Source of the DNA: Streptomyces rubiginosohelvolus
Lineage (GTDB): Bacteria > Actinomycetota > Actinomycetes > Streptomycetales > Streptomycetaceae
Direction: 5' to 3'
NCBI RefSeq assembly: GCF_014649875.1
Contig: NZ_BMTW01000003.1
Location: 310,001 to 374,000, forward strand
Length of the DNA stretch: 64,000 bases
How positions within the stretch are numbered: the stretch's first letter is position 1; each line of letters begins with the position of its first letter. This document shows, piece by piece, positions 28,104 through 37,096 of the stretch. The notes under the pieces were generated by a model. The model searched no databases and was not told where the DNA came from. It saw only the letters and a list, made by a program, of their open reading frames with translations. Both the position numbers and the translations under genes were made by a program.

Positions 28104-28819
28104 AGCGCGGTCGCCGCCGTCCCCGCCGTGGACGTACGCAGCACGCTGCGGCCGAGCCGGTAGGGGCGGGCGCCCGCCTCGGCGAAGGCGGTCAGTTCCT
28201 GCGGGGAGACGCCGCCCTCGGGGCCGACGACGAGCACGATCGTGCCCTCGGCCGGGAGTTCGGCGGTGGCGAGCGGGGTGCTGTCGTGGTCGCGGTCCTC
28301 GTGGAGGACCCCGGCGAAGTCGGCTCCGGCGAGCAGGGCCGCGACCTGCTTGGTCGTCATGGCCTCGGCCACCTCGGGGAAGCGCACCCGGCGGGACTGC
28401 TTGCCCGCCTCGCGTGCCGTGCTGCGCCACTTCGTCAGGGCCTTCGCGCCCCGGTCGCCCTTCCACTGGGTGATGCAGCGGGCGGCCTGCCAGGGCACGA
28501 TCGCGTCGACGCCGGTCTCGGTCATCGTCTCGACGGCCAGTTCGCCCCGGTCGCCCTTGGGGAGGGCCTGGACGACGGTGATCCGGGGCGTGGGCTCCGG
28601 CTCCTCCTGGACGCCCGCGTGGAGTGTGACGGTGAGGCGGTCCTTGCCCTCGGCGGAGCGGACCTCGCCCTCCGCCCAGTGGCCGAGTCCGTCGGTGAGG
28701 ATGACGTCCTCCCCGGGCTGGAGCCGCTTGACGGAGACGGCGTGCCGTCCCTCGGGGCCTTCCAGGACGAACTCCGTTCCGGTGGGCATCCGTTCGACGA
28801 CGAAGACCGGTGCGGTCAC
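28073..28819 (-). CDS. rsmE: 16S rRNA (uracil-1498-N3)-methyltransferase RsmE
   Basis: Methylates U1498 of 16S rRNA with SAM. The 248-residue SPOUT-fold protein has an N-terminal PUA-like domain (FVLEGPEGRHAVSVKRLQPG) and the knotted C-terminal domain with ITVVQALPKGDRGELAVETM, RVRFPEVAEAMTTKQVAALL and VLVVGPEGGVSPQELTAFAE, ending LRTSTAGTAATALLL. GTG at 28819 overlaps the stop of the preceding nitronate monooxygenase gene by 4 bp (GTGA), so the two are translationally coupled. Confidence 0.95.
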   Translation of the reverse strand: MTAPVFVVERMPTGTEFVLEGPEGRHAVSVKRLQPGEDVILTDGLGHWAEGEVRSAEGKDRLTVTLHAGVQEEPEPTPRITVVQALPKGDRGELAVETMTETGVDAIVPWQAARCITQWKGDRGAKALTKWRSTAREAGKQSRRVRFPEVAEAMTTKQVAALLAGADFAGVLHEDRDHDSTPLATAELPAEGTIVLVVGPEGGVSPQELTAFAEAGARPYRLGRSVLRTSTAGTAATALLLGRTGRWG

Positions 28820-29889
28820 CGGGGGCTCCTCATGCTCAGGGCCGCCCTGGCGGCCTCCAGTTCGGCGGCGAGCAGCTCGATCAGCTCGCCCGCGGGCAGT
28901 TCGCGGGCCATCCGGTGGCCCTGTCCGGCCCACAGGGCCATGCCCTGGGCGTCCCCGGCCTTGGCGGCGGCCTGGCGCAGCCCGCTGGTGACGTAGTGGA
29001 CCTGGGGGTAGGCGGCGGGGGCGTACGGGCCGTGCTCGCGGACGAAGCGGTTGACCAGGCCGCGGGCGGGCCGCCCGGAGAAGGCGCGGGTCAGCTCGGT
29101 GCGGACGAACAGGGGGTTGGTCAGGGCCTGCTTGTGCAGCAGGTGCGCGCCGGACTCGGGGCAGACCAGGAAGGCGGTGCCGAGCTGGGCGGCGTCCGCG
29201 CCCGCCGCGAGGACGGCGGCGATCTGGGAGCCGCGCATCACGCCGCCGGTGGCGACGATCGGGAGCTGCACGGTCTCGCGGACCTGGGCGACGAGGGAGA
29301 GCAGCCCGGTGCCGGTCTGGTCGAGCTGCGGGTCGTCGCGGTGGGTGGACTGGTGGCCGCCCGCCTCGACGCCCTGGACGCAGACGGTGTCGGCGCCCGC
29401 CCACTGGGCGCTCTGGGCCTCCTCGGCGGAGGTGACCGTGACGATGGTGTGCGTACCGGCGCGGGCGAAGGCGTCCAGGGTGTCGCGGGTGGGGCAGCCG
29501 AAGGTGAAGGAGACGACCGGGACCGGATCGTCGAGCAGGATCGCGACCTTCGCCTCGTAGCCGTCGTCGCCGCTGCTGTCCGGGTCGCCGAGCGGGGTCT
29601 CGTACCAGGCGGCCTCGCCGGCGAGCTGGTGGCGGTAGACCTCGACGGCGCTGGGGTCGGCGAGTGCCGGCTGCGGCATGAAGAGGTTGACGCCGAACGG
29701 GCCGGAGGTGAGCCGGCGGAGCTGTTTGATCTCGTTGTACATTCCGTCCGCCGTTTTGTACCCGGCGGCCAGGAATCCGAGCCCGCCGGCTTCGGCGACG
29801 GCCCCGGCGAGCTGAGGTCCGGACGTGCCGCCCGCCATGGGGGCCTGCACGATCGGATACCGGCAGAGATCGGTCAACTCGGAGGACAT
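28816..29889 (-). CDS. Nitronate monooxygenase (2-nitropropane dioxygenase family)
   Basis: A 357-residue FMN-dependent TIM-barrel enzyme that oxidises propionate-3-nitronate or other alkyl nitronates in known members. Visible features are the N-terminal YPIVQAPMAGGTSGPQLA, FGVNLFMPQPA, SFTFGCPTRD, VQGVEAGGHQSTHRD (catalytic His region), VATGGVMRGSQIAAVLAAGA (FMN phosphate binding) and GTAFLVCPESG. The ATG at 29889 starts the conserved MSSELTDL; an earlier in-frame ATG adds non-conserved residues. It is first gene of a run that includes rsmE. Confidence 0.92.
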   Translation of the reverse strand: MSSELTDLCRYPIVQAPMAGGTSGPQLAGAVAEAGGLGFLAAGYKTADGMYNEIKQLRRLTSGPFGVNLFMPQPALADPSAVEVYRHQLAGEAAWYETPLGDPDSSGDDGYEAKVAILLDDPVPVVSFTFGCPTRDTLDAFARAGTHTIVTVTSAEEAQSAQWAGADTVCVQGVEAGGHQSTHRDDPQLDQTGTGLLSLVAQVRETVQLPIVATGGVMRGSQIAAVLAAGADAAQLGTAFLVCPESGAHLLHKQALTNPLFVRTELTRAFSGRPARGLVNRFVREHGPYAPAAYPQVHYVTSGLRQAAAKAGDAQGMALWAGQGHRMARELPAGELIELLAAELEAARAALSMRSPR

Positions 29890-29964
29890 GAGCGCATCGT
29901 GCCACGTCCCGTGCACGGGGCCGAATCAGCCAGCCGACGGCCTGACCGGTTCTCCCGCCGAACG

Positions 29965-30003
29965 CCGCACCGCCCGCCGGTGAAGAACCGGCGGGCGGTG
30001 CGG
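29965..30003. terminator. hrcA-dnaJ terminator
   Basis: Perfect 17-bp arms (CCGCACCGCCCGCCGGT and complement) around GAAGA, 18 nt past the dnaJ stop codon and 75 nt before the next gene's start. Confidence 0.85.
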
Positions 30004-30021
30004 TGAAAGGCGGAAAGCGGT

Positions 30022-31161
30022 TCAGCGGCCGTTGAACGCGTCCTTCAGACGGGAGAAGAGGCCCTGCTGACCTGGCTGGAATTGACCCAGGGGCCGTTCC
30101 TCGCCGCGCAGCTTGGCCAGCTCTCGCAGCAGCCGCTCCTGCTCGGGGTCGAGCTTGGACGGGGTGATCACCTCGACGTGCACGATCAGGTCGCCCCGCC
30201 CGCCTCCGCGCAGATGCGTGATCCCGCGTCCGTGCAGGGGCACGGACTGGCCGGACTGGGTGCCGGGCCGGATGTCGATCTCCTCCAGGCCGTCCAGCGT
30301 CTCCAGCGGGCACTTGGTGCCGAGGGCCGCGGCCGTCATGGGGATGGTGACCGTGCAGTGCAGATCGTCGCCGCGCCGCTGGAAGACGGAGTGCGGCAGC
30401 TCGTGGATCTCGACGTACAGGTCGCCGGGCGGGCCGCCGCCGGGGCCGACCTCGCCCTCTCCGGCGAGCTGGATACGGGTGCCGTTGTCGACGCCCGCGG
30501 GGATCTTGACCGTGAGCGTGCGCCGCGAGCGGATACGGCCGTCGCCGGCGCACTCCGGGCACGGGGTGGGCACGACGGTGCCGAAGCCCTGGCACTGCGG
30601 GCAGGGCCGCGAGGTCATGACCTGGCCCAGGAAGGACCGGGTGACCTGGGAGACCTCGCCGCGTCCGCGGCACATGTCACAGGTCTGGGCGGAGGTGCCG
30701 GGGGCCGCGCCCTCGCCGCTGCAGGTGTTGCAGACGACGGCCGTGTCGACCTGGATGTCCTTGGTGGTGCCGAAGGCCGCCTCGTTGAGGTCGATCTCCA
30801 GGCGGATCATGGCGTCCTGGCCGCGCCGGGTCCGCGAACGGGGCCCGCGCTGCGCGGCGTTGCCGAAGAAGGCGTCCATGATGTCGGAGAAGTTGCCGAA
30901 GCCGCCGGCTCCGAAACCGCCCGCACCGCCGCCTCCGCCGTTCGCGGAGAGCGGGTCGCCGCCGAGGTCGTAGACCTGCTTCTTCTGCGGGTCCGAGAGC
31001 ACCTCGTAAGCGGCGTTGATCTCCTTGAACCGCTCCTGGGTCTTCGGGTCCGGGTTGACATCCGGGTGCAGCTCGCGGGCGAGCCGACGGAATGCCTTCT
31101 TGATCTCGTCCTGAGATGCGTCGCGGCGCACGCCGAGTACGGCGTAGTAGTCCGTGGCCAC
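30022..31161 (-). CDS. dnaJ: Chaperone protein DnaJ (class I)
   Basis: A 379-residue Hsp40 co-chaperone that stimulates DnaK ATPase. The J domain (1-70) contains HPD near 33-35 (ELHPDVNPD). A Gly/Phe-rich linker follows (GGGGGAGGFGAGGFGNF). Four zinc-finger CxxCxGxG repeats lie at about 145-210 (CNTCSGEG, CDMCRGRG, CPQCQGFG, CPECAGDG), then the substrate-binding C-terminal domain. It starts immediately after hrcA with no gap and is controlled by the same CIRCE element. dnaK and grpE are not in the window; this is the second, hrcA-linked dnaJ known from Streptomyces. Confidence 0.96.
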   Translation of the reverse strand: MATDYYAVLGVRRDASQDEIKKAFRRLARELHPDVNPDPKTQERFKEINAAYEVLSDPQKKQVYDLGGDPLSANGGGGGAGGFGAGGFGNFSDIMDAFFGNAAQRGPRSRTRRGQDAMIRLEIDLNEAAFGTTKDIQVDTAVVCNTCSGEGAAPGTSAQTCDMCRGRGEVSQVTRSFLGQVMTSRPCPQCQGFGTVVPTPCPECAGDGRIRSRRTLTVKIPAGVDNGTRIQLAGEGEVGPGGGPPGDLYVEIHELPHSVFQRRGDDLHCTVTIPMTAAALGTKCPLETLDGLEEIDIRPGTQSGQSVPLHGRGITHLRGGGRGDLIVHVEVITPSKLDPEQERLLRELAKLRGEERPLGQFQPGQQGLFSRLKDAFNGR

Positions 31162-32178
31162 TTACGACTCCGCCAGGATCTGTCCGACGTAACGTGCCAC
31201 TGCGCGTACCGCTCCCATCGTTCCGGGGTAGTCCATGCGGGTCGGTCCGACCACGCCGAGTTTGGCGACTGCCTCGTCGCCCGAACCGTAGCCGACCGCG
31301 ACGACGGACGTGGAGTTGAGCCCCTCGTGGGCGTTCTCATGCCCGATCCGTACGGTCATGCCGGAGTCCGTGGCCTCACCGAGCAGCTTCAGCAGGACGA
31401 CCTGCTCCTCCAGTGCTTCCAGCACCGGCCGGATCATCACCGGGAAGTCGTGTCCGAAGCGGGTGAGGTTGGAGGTGCCGCCGATCATCAGCCGCTCCTC
31501 CGTCTCCTCGACGAGTGTTTCGAGGAGGGTGGAGAGAACCGTGGAAACCGTCCCCCGGTCCTCGCTGTCGAAGGATTCCGGCAGCTCCTGCACCAGGCGC
31601 GGGACATCCGCGAAGCGTCGTCCGACGACCCGGCTGTTGAGCCGGGCCCGCAGATCCGCCAGCGATGTCTCACCGAACGGCGCAGGGCAGTCGATCATAC
31701 GCTGTTCGACCCGGCCGGTGTCCGTGATCAGGACCAGCATCAGCCGGGCGGGGGCGAGCGAGAGCAGCTCCACGTGCCGCACCGTCGAGCGGGTCAGCGA
31801 GGGGTACTGCACGACGGCGACCTGCCGGGTCAGCTGCGCGAGCAGCCGCACCGTCCGGCCGACCACGTCGTCGAGGTCGACCGCGCCGTCGAGGAAGTTC
31901 TGGATGGCCCGGCGCTCGGGCGAGGACAGCGGCTTGACGCCCGCGAGCTTGTCGACGAAGAGGCGGTACCCCTTGTCGGTGGGGATGCGCCCCGCGCTCG
32001 TGTGCGGCTGGGCGATGAAGCCCTCGTCCTCCAGCACCGCCATGTCGTTGCGGACGGTGGCCGGGGAGACTCCCAGCCGGTGCCGCTCGGTCAGCGCCTT
32101 GGAGCCGACGGGCTCCTCGGTGCCGACGTAGTCCTGGACGATGGCGCGCAGCACTTCGAGTCTGCGTTCGCTGAGCAT
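31162..32178 (-). CDS. hrcA: Heat-inducible transcription repressor HrcA
   Basis: Represses CIRCE-bearing heat-shock genes with help from GroEL. The 338-residue protein has an N-terminal winged helix ([40 protein letters not shown]) and a dimerisation core with [20 protein letters not shown]. It ends in [23 protein letters not shown] at 32178 is the family-typical start; the frame stays open further upstream but crosses the CIRCE. It is first in the hrcA-dnaJ operon and autoregulated through the CIRCE 36 bp upstream. Confidence 0.96.
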   Translation of the reverse strand: MLSERRLEVLRAIVQDYVGTEEPVGSKALTERHRLGVSPATVRNDMAVLEDEGFIAQPHTSAGRIPTDKGYRLFVDKLAGVKPLSSPERRAIQNFLDGAVDLDDVVGRTVRLLAQLTRQVAVVQYPSLTRSTVRHVELLSLAPARLMLVLITDTGRVEQRMIDCPAPFGETSLADLRARLNSRVVGRRFADVPRLVQELPESFDSEDRGTVSTVLSTLLETLVEETEERLMIGGTSNLTRFGHDFPVMIRPVLEALEEQVVLLKLLGEATDSGMTVRIGHENAHEGLNSTSVVAVGYGSGDEAVAKLGVVGPTRMDYPGTMGAVRAVARYVGQILAES

Positions 32179-32214
32179 CGCGCACACCTCCAGCTGTCCG
32201 TCTCCGGTCTCCGA

Positions 32215-32241
32215 CTGGCACTCGGTGCGTACGAGTGCCAG
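32215..32241. promoter_or_regulatory. CIRCE operator of hrcA
   Basis: Inverted 9-bp arms CTGGCACTC and GAGTGCCAG separated by exactly 9 bp, the CIRCE layout (TTAGCACTC-N9-GAGTGCTAA) in GC-shifted form. It lies 36 bp upstream of the hrcA ATG and about 100 bp from the divergent MBL gene. Confidence 0.93.
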
Positions 32242-32342
32242 CAATCCCGTCGTCAGTGTACGGGGGTGGGGTGGGGCCTGGGCAAGGGCGACCGGCCGCC
32301 CCGCCACGGGACCGCGCAGGTCGATGCCGATAGCGTCCTGGT

Positions 32343-33074
32343 ATGGACGTCGCTTGGGAAGACTTCGGGTGGGAGCGGTTGGGCAACGGTGTCGGCCGGC
32401 GGCGGCTCCCGGGCTGGGACGCCACCGTCGCGCTGGTCGCCGGTGCGGAGGGGGTGCTGCTGTACGACACCGGTTCGACGCTGCGCGAGGGCGTGGAGCT
32501 GCGGCGGCAGGCCGAGGCGCTGCTCGGCCGCAGGGTGACGCATATCGCACTGAGCCACCCCCATTTCGATCATGTACTGGGCACGGCGGCGTTCGCCGGG
32601 GTCCAGGTGTACGGCTCGGCGGGGCTGACCGCCCTGCTGCGGAACGGGGAGCAGGCGCTGTACGGGGACGCCGTGCGGCAGGGCGTCCCCGAGGACGAGG
32701 CGGCCCGGTCGGCGGACACGCTGGTGGTGCCGCACCACGAGGTGCACGGCGAGCGGACGCTCGACCTGGGCGGCGGGCGGCGGGTGCTGCTGGCCGATCT
32801 GGGCCCCGCCCACAGCGGCCATGACCTCGCGGTGGTGGTGCCGGGCTCGGACGGCGAGCCTCCGGTGGTGCTCTGCGGCGATCTGGTCGAGGAGTCGGGC
32901 GATCCGCAGGCGGGCCCGGACGCGGACCCCGCGCGCTGGCCGGCCGCGCTGGCGAGGCTGCTGGAACTGGGCGGCGAGGACGCGCTGTACGTACCGGGGC
33001 ACGGAGCGGTGGTGGACGCGGCGTTCGTCCGGAAGCAACGGGCGACGCTGGCGGAGCGGTTCGCGGCGGTGTGA
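32343..33074 (+). CDS. MBL-fold metallo-hydrolase
   Basis: A 243-residue metallo-beta-lactamase-fold hydrolase. Strands [20 protein letters not shown] lead to the zinc motif [10 protein letters not shown] (near residues 77-86). Later ligands are in [19 protein letters not shown] and [14 protein letters not shown]. The pattern fits the glyoxalase-II/quinoprotein-relay-like group, and the substrate is unknown. It is divergent from hrcA. Its stop codon region is amplified downstream about six times (33060-33174). Confidence 0.88.
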   Translation: MDVAWEDFGWERLGNGVGRRRLPGWDATVALVAGAEGVLLYDTGSTLREGVELRRQAEALLGRRVTHIALSHPHFDHVLGTAAFAGVQVYGSAGLTALLRNGEQALYGDAVRQGVPEDEAARSADTLVVPHHEVHGERTLDLGGGRRVLLADLGPAHSGHDLAVVVPGSDGEPPVVLCGDLVEESGDPQAGPDADPARWPAALARLLELGGEDALYVPGHGAVVDAAFVRKQRATLAERFAAV

Positions 33075-33174
33075 GCGTCTTCGCGGCGGCGTCGAAGACT
33101 TTCGCTGCGACGTGAGCATCTCCTCGGCGGCGTCGAGGATCTTCGTGGCGGCGTGAGGTTCTTCACGGCGGCGG
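33060..33174. repeat. Roughly six-fold 20-nt tandem array built from the MBL gene's 3' end
   Basis: The gene ends TTCGCGGCGGTGTGAGC. Copies follow: TTCGCGGCGGCGTCGAAG, TTCGCTGCGACGTGAGC, TCGGCGGCGTCGAGGATC, TTCGTGGCGGCGTGAGG and TTCACGGCGGCG, at 18-23-nt spacing. Three of the copies retain the TGA. The array ends about 18 nt before the DUF3097 start codon. Confidence 0.75.
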
Positions 33175-33192
33175 GCCGATTATCGTCGGGCC

Positions 33193-34011
33193 ATGCGCAG
33201 CTACCAGCCGGACCTGACCCCGCCGTGGAAGCGGTCCGCCCCCGTGCCCGAGGTGCCCGCCGAACCCGATCTGGTCGTGGAGGAGGTCGCCACCGGCTTC
33301 TGCGGGGCGGTGATCCGCTGCGAGAAGACCGCCCAGGGGCCGACGGTGACCCTGGAGGACCGGTTCGGCAAGCACCGGGTGTTCCCGATGGAGCCGCGCG
33401 GCTTCCTGCTGGAGGGCAAGGTCGTCACGCTGGTGCGCCCGGGCCCCGGCGGTCCCGTGCGTCCCACCCGTACGGCCTCCGGTTCGGTGGCGGTGCCCGG
33501 CGCGCGGGCCCGGGTGGCGCGGGCCGGGCGGATCTATGTGGAGGGGCGGCACGACGCGGAGCTGGTGGAACGGGTGTGGGGCGACGACCTGCGCATCGAG
33601 GGCGTCGTCGTGGAGTACCTGGAGGGCGTCGACGACCTTCCGGCGATCGTCGGGGAGTTCGGGCCCGGTCCGGACGCGCGGCTCGGCGTGCTGGTGGACC
33701 ATCTGGTGCCCGGCTCCAAGGAGTCCCGGATCGCGGCTCAGGTGACCGGGGACCACGTGCTGGTGGTGGGGCACCCCTACATCGACGTGTGGGAGGCGGT
33801 GAAGCCGTCCTCGGTGGGGATCGACGCCTGGCCGGTGGTGCCGAGGGGCCAGGACTGGAAGACCGGCGTGTGCCGTGCGCTGGGGTGGCCGGAGAACACC
33901 GGGGCCGCCTGGCAGCACATTCTGTCGAAGGTCCGCAGCTACAAGGACCTGGAACCCCAACTGCTGGGCCGGGTGGAGGAATTGATCGACTTCGTCACCC
34001 TTCCGGACTGA
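33193..34011 (+). CDS. DUF3097 family protein
   Basis: A 272-residue cytoplasmic protein of the actinobacterial DUF3097 family. The N-terminal 95 residues are strand-rich (VEEVATGFCGAVIRCEKTA, TVTLEDRFGKHRVFPMEPRG). From about 105 there is a nucleotidyl-transfer-like alpha/beta region (GRIYVEGRHDAELVERVWGD, VVVEYLEGVDDLP, LGVLVDHLVPGSKESRIAAQ, HVLVVGHPYIDVWEAV). The E-x-R-x-D / D-H pattern recalls TOPRIM folds, which I infer without alignment. The C-terminus has LGWPENTGAAWQHILSKV. Function unknown. It follows the MBL gene across a repeat array. Confidence 0.85.
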   Translation: MRSYQPDLTPPWKRSAPVPEVPAEPDLVVEEVATGFCGAVIRCEKTAQGPTVTLEDRFGKHRVFPMEPRGFLLEGKVVTLVRPGPGGPVRPTRTASGSVAVPGARARVARAGRIYVEGRHDAELVERVWGDDLRIEGVVVEYLEGVDDLPAIVGEFGPGPDARLGVLVDHLVPGSKESRIAAQVTGDHVLVVGHPYIDVWEAVKPSSVGIDAWPVVPRGQDWKTGVCRALGWPENTGAAWQHILSKVRSYKDLEPQLLGRVEELIDFVTLPD

Positions 34012-34153
34012 TGTCCCCGGGCTGAGACCGGCCTGTCCCGGACGATCACGTACCGATCTCTATGAATGCCTGCGTCCCACACGCACCATCGGTTATTGAG
34101 GGTTACCGAGGGTGCGAACGGGCCGGCGGTTCACGGGGGAAGGGCACGGGACG

Positions 34154-37033
34154 ATGGCGCGCGAGGTGTGGCGGGACAGTGCGGACAACGAGGCGGCTTC
34201 GGCCGTCTTCCACCTGATGCAGCAACTGATCGACCGGTACCGGGTCAACCGGCCGGTGATGCCGCTCGTGGTGGCCCAGGCGGCGGACGCCGGGGCCGGG
34301 CCGGAGATCGACGACCGGGTCGAGCGCCTCGTGCGCCAGGTGCACGAGGCGAACGCGCTGCGCCGGGTGCCGGTGCAGTTGCTGGAGGGCCGGGGGGACA
34401 CTCCGTACGAAGCGGCGCTGGACATGGTGCGCACGCTCTCCGAGAAGCCGTGGGAGACCCGCGACACCACCCAGTACAAGAACTTCTCCTTTCCGCGCTC
34501 GCGGCTGCTCGGGGCGATCGAGCAGGCCACCGCGACGGTCGTGGAGCAGTCCGGCAGCCCCTCGGAGGTGCCCGGGGAAAGGATTCTGGAGCAGCTGAGC
34601 CGGCTCAGGTGGCGGGCCGACCGCCCGCGCCGGGGCTCCTGGTGGAACTCGCTGCGGGACTCGGTGCGGCCGGAGACCTTCGTCGGGGCGCTGTTCATCG
34701 CCCTGCTCAGCGTGCTGCTCGGGGAGATCGACTGGCTGCTGACGGCCCTGGTGGCGGCCCTCGCGCTGATAGCCCTGGCCGTGGTGGGGCTGATGACCCG
34801 GGCCGCGCCGCCGCTGCTGTGGCTGCGCGGGGCCAGCCGCTGGCTGGCCACCACCTCCTCGCTGGCAGCCTCCAGCACGGGCTATCCCTCCGACGGCTGG
34901 TCCTGGTTCTCGCCGAGCGGGTCGTGGCGGGTGATCCGGGCCCGGGCCGCGGCCGTCGCGGTGCGGGTGGCGGAAGCGGGGGCGGACGACGAGCAGACGG
35001 AGCACGCGCGCCAGTTCCATCTGGAGCTGCGGGTGCAGGCGCTGCTGGAGGACCTGCGGTACGCCTACCGCCCGCACGCGCTGGACTGGCGGCGCAGCAA
35101 GCGGACGGTTCCGCCGGTGGTGTTCCTGCCCCGGGCCACGCAGGACAACGGCGGCATCCTGCTGATCAACGCGATCAACAACGTACGGTCGCGGCGCAGT
35201 GAGGTCGATCCGCTGCTGCTCCTCGCCTCGCTGCCGGCCTCCGAGATCATGCGGCACACCCCGCCGCTGCCGCCGGAACGGTCCGGCACGGGTCCGGCGG
35301 CCTCCTCGGGGGCCAGGGCCCGCTACGAACGCTGGGTGGACGCTCTGAGCCTGGGCCAGTCGCCGGTGGCGGCGGCGACGCTGGCGTGGGTGCTGCGGCT
35401 GCCGCTGTCCACGGAGAAACTGACCCACGAGCACGCGCACGCCCAGCTCGTCACCTACCGGGTGCGGCGGACCTGGGCGTGGTGGGTGATGTCGCGGGCG
35501 AGCATCGCCCTGGTCGTGGTGGGCAGCCTGCTGGGGGCGTTCCTGTGGGCCGGGCACTGGCGGGACGCCTACTGCCACGGGCCGCTGACCGACCGGAGCA
35601 CTGACGCGATCTGGATCGGTGAGGGCGGGGACCGGGAGTGCGTCGGCGTGGCGACCGTGCCGGAGGTGCGGTTCGCGCGCGGCAACGGCCTGGAGCTGAG
35701 CGGGGCCGGGAAGGGCGTCACGTTCGACCGGATCGAGCGGGCGATCCGGGAGGAGAACCGGACCGTCGAGAAGGACGGCCGGTACGTCACGGTGGTCTAC
35801 GCCGGTCCGCTCACCGCCAGGGGCGACGAGCGCGAGGCGACCCGCAAGGGCCTGGAGGAGCTGACCGGCGTCTACCTCCAGCAGCAGTCGGTGAACAGGA
35901 CCGTGCGGCGGTCGGTCAAACTGCGGGTGCTTCTCGCCAACGGCGGCGAGGACATGCTGCGGCAGCTCACCGCCGTCCGCAAGATCATCGAGGTGGCGGA
36001 GCGGGACCCCACGGTGGTGGGCGTGGTGGGCCTCGGCCGGAACACCGACGAGAGCGACGACGCGGCGGAGCTGCTGCGCGAGGCCGGGCTGCCGCTGGTG
36101 AACACGACGAACTCCAGCAGCAGCCTCCCCCGGCAGTACCCGAACTACTTCGGGCTCGCGGCGACGGACGAGGAGCAGACGTACGCCTTGGGGCTGGTCG
36201 CGGGTCAGGTCGCACGGAAGCTGGACGACCCGCAGGCGATCGTGCTGTCGCGCCGGGCCCGCAACGGGGACAAGGACCGCTACACCGCCGAACAGCGTGC
36301 CGCGGGGAAGGAGATGCTCCGGGAAGCGGGCTTCTCGCTGGGCGGGGACATGTACTACGACCTGGTGGGCGAGGCCAGTCTGAACACCCCGCTGACCACC
36401 ATCTGCCAGGGCGAGCGGGTTCCGGACGCGTTGTACTTCGCCGGGCGCGTCGAGGACGTCCCGGCCCTGATGGACGGTCTGTCGGTCACCACCGGGTGCT
36501 CGGACCGGAAGATGACGGTCTTCACCGGGGACGACCTGTCGAAGGGGACGTTCGACGACAGCACGTCCATCGCGGCGAACGTCACGCTGTACCACTCGTC
36601 GCTGGCCCCGCTGGACCGGGGGAAGAACCTCGGCTTCTACGGGGACGCGTACCGCACGCTGCGGGACCTGCACCCCGAGGGCGAGCCCATCGCGCTGGCC
36701 TCGGGGCTGCCGGTGTACGAGGACGATCTGTTCGCCAGCGGGCAGATCGTCATCTCCTACAGCGCGGCGGCGGCCCTGTACGACGCTGCCGCACGCGGGG
36801 ACGAACCGCGCAGCGCCGCCGAGACCTGGGCGACGCTGCACACGGTGGATCTGAACAACATGCCGACGGGGACGATCTCGTTCAGCAGGGCGCGGTCCTC
36901 GGTCTCGGACAATGTGCACGGCCTGAACATCGTCAAGGTGGTCCGGCCGGGGCCGAGCGCGGAGCGGACGCTGGTCTGCGGCAAGCCGGCCGGGGTCGCG
37001 CCGCCGCTGACGGCGAAGGACTGCAAGCCGTGA
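34154..37033 (+). CDS. Large membrane-anchored protein with C-terminal LivJ-like periplasmic-binding domain
   Basis: A 959-residue protein of unknown function. Residues 1-165 are cytoplasmic and helical (SAVFHLMQQLIDRYRVNRPV). A hydrophobic pair lies at about 175-212, and a second soluble region at about 215-440 includes PPVVFLPRATQDNGGILLIN. A third membrane segment at about 443-466 (MSRASIALVVVGSLLGAFLW) is followed by an outside segment with two Cys. The last ~400 residues resemble type-1 periplasmic-binding proteins (YVTVVYAGPLTARGDEREAT, VVGVVGLGRNTDESDDAAEL, NYFGLAATDEEQTYALGLVA). No Walker A, kinase or GGDEF motif is seen. ATG at 34154 has GGGGAAGGG upstream. I infer an extracellular ligand sensor with an inside effector region. 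Confidence 0.7.
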   Translation: MAREVWRDSADNEAASAVFHLMQQLIDRYRVNRPVMPLVVAQAADAGAGPEIDDRVERLVRQVHEANALRRVPVQLLEGRGDTPYEAALDMVRTLSEKPWETRDTTQYKNFSFPRSRLLGAIEQATATVVEQSGSPSEVPGERILEQLSRLRWRADRPRRGSWWNSLRDSVRPETFVGALFIALLSVLLGEIDWLLTALVAALALIALAVVGLMTRAAPPLLWLRGASRWLATTSSLAASSTGYPSDGWSWFSPSGSWRVIRARAAAVAVRVAEAGADDEQTEHARQFHLELRVQALLEDLRYAYRPHALDWRRSKRTVPPVVFLPRATQDNGGILLINAINNVRSRRSEVDPLLLLASLPASEIMRHTPPLPPERSGTGPAASSGARARYERWVDALSLGQSPVAAATLAWVLRLPLSTEKLTHEHAHAQLVTYRVRRTWAWWVMSRASIALVVVGSLLGAFLWAGHWRDAYCHGPLTDRSTDAIWIGEGGDRECVGVATVPEVRFARGNGLELSGAGKGVTFDRIERAIREENRTVEKDGRYVTVVYAGPLTARGDEREATRKGLEELTGVYLQQQSVNRTVRRSVKLRVLLANGGEDMLRQLTAVRKIIEVAERDPTVVGVVGLGRNTDESDDAAELLREAGLPLVNTTNSSSSLPRQYPNYFGLAATDEEQTYALGLVAGQVARKLDDPQAIVLSRRARNGDKDRYTAEQRAAGKEMLREAGFSLGGDMYYDLVGEASLNTPLTTICQGERVPDALYFAGRVEDVPALMDGLSVTTGCSDRKMTVFTGDDLSKGTFDDSTSIAANVTLYHSSLAPLDRGKNLGFYGDAYRTLRDLHPEGEPIALASGLPVYEDDLFASGQIVISYSAAAALYDAAARGDEPRSAAETWATLHTVDLNNMPTGTISFSRARSSVSDNVHGLNIVKVVRPGPSAERTLVCGKPAGVAPPLTAKDCKP

Positions 37034-37096
37034 GGCCGTCGTTCCGGGGGCTCGGTCGACGCACCGTGAGGCCGTCGTCCCCGGGGCTCAGTCGAC
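37028..37096. repeat. 36-bp tandem duplication spanning two convergent stop codons
   Basis: A 33-nt sequence (37028-37060) recurs at 37064-37096 with three differences. The first copy carries the stop of the LivJ-like gene (TGA at 37031). The second carries the hemW stop (37088-37090) and also preserves the CCGTGA. The whole junction between the two convergent genes appears duplicated. Confidence 0.8.
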
